From positions 1 to 5,160 of the forward strand of contig JAJZEY010000349.1 of NCBI GenBank assembly GCA_021805585.1: a DNA stretch of 5,160 nt, read 5' to 3'. The notes below the pieces were generated by a model. The model saw only the letters and a list, made by a program, of their open reading frames with translations. It was not told where the DNA came from and searched no databases. Numbering within the stretch: the stretch's first letter is position 1; the number at the start of each line of letters is the position of its first letter. This DNA comes from Planctomycetota bacterium. Lineage in GTDB: Bacteria; Planctomycetota; Phycisphaerae; WQYP01. Both the position numbers and the translations under genes were made by a program. Positions 5,019 to 5,160 of this stretch are shown in pieces.

Positions 5019-5160
5019 TCAAACCCTCTTTCCAAATTCAGTCACCGGACGCCGCCGACTTTTAACTTCGCGGACCGCCGGCGACGGATCCCTTAGACCA
5101 ACCTGTCCGCATTGTAAGGCCGCAACGCCGCCCCCGATAGTGCTCCACGACCAGCCAACC
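5019..5160 (-). other. Right-edge open frame, possibly the end of an upstream gene
   Basis: One minus-strand frame is open from the edge for 46 codons and ends with TGA at 5019-5021, eight bases before the -35 box of the candidate kinase promoter. The tail of the peptide reads PAVREVKSRRRPVTEFGKRV. That spacing suits the 3' end of a preceding gene, but the peptide is not recognisable, and other frames here are open for shorter distances. It may equally be non-coding sequence. Confidence 0.18.

Noticed and set aside
5104..5115. CPHC zinc-knuckle-like motif on the plus strand
   Set aside because: The frame is open from 4972 to the edge but has no ATG, GTG or TTG start and no second Cys pair in view; it is probably chance. 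Sequence to the right would settle it.

Overview
The window is a moderately GC-rich bacterial chromosomal segment. Three complete genes all read leftward (minus strand), in the order sensor histidine kinase, argininosuccinate lyase (argH), nucleotide-sugar epimerase. Partial or uncertain sequence lies at both edges. I see no tRNA, rRNA, insertion sequence, integrase, CRISPR array or other sign of a mobile element. The FHA-GAF-kinase architecture, an H-box of the type LSHSIKN, weak use of Shine-Dalgarno (SD) sequences and the mixed gene order would fit a planctomycete-like (for example Phycisphaerae) genome. That placement is an impression from protein style, not a demonstrated assignment.

Layout from right to left, the direction of transcription. 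Bases 5160-4879 hold a plausible sigma-70-type promoter (TTGCCA, 18 bp, TAAACT) and a short 5' leader with two inverted repeats. Bases 4878-3214 encode a 554-residue cytoplasmic histidine kinase (FHA, linker, GAF, DHp with H330, HATPase). A 94-bp gap carries a perfect 10-bp palindrome next to the next start codon. Bases 3119-1671 encode ArgH, with an unusual lysine-rich N-terminal extension. A 96-bp gap with a strong SD sequence leads to a 318-residue short-chain epimerase of the UDP-glucuronate 4-epimerase type (1574-618).

Bases 617-139 have no convincing ordinary gene but are not featureless. They contain a well-formed minus-strand promoter (AT-rich upstream block, TTGCCT, 16 bp, TG-extended TAAACT). 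An ATG sits only five bases past its -10 box and opens a 23-codon ORF. Directly after that ORF come two overlapping stem-loops that cannot form together, the second followed by a short T-run. This resembles a transcription attenuator or a short regulatory RNA, and it is the most interesting unexplained structure in the window. Bases 138-1 hold an open frame running off the left edge, preceded by a perfect TATAAT, and may be the start of the next gene.

The three complete genes could form one transcript, since they are co-directional with gaps under 100 bp and no clear terminator between them. Their functions (signalling, arginine synthesis, sugar-nucleotide conversion) do not form a recognisable pathway, so any operon may simply be shared transcription. 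No confirmed new system is present. The leftmost intergenic structure and the kinase's missing partner are the points to pursue.
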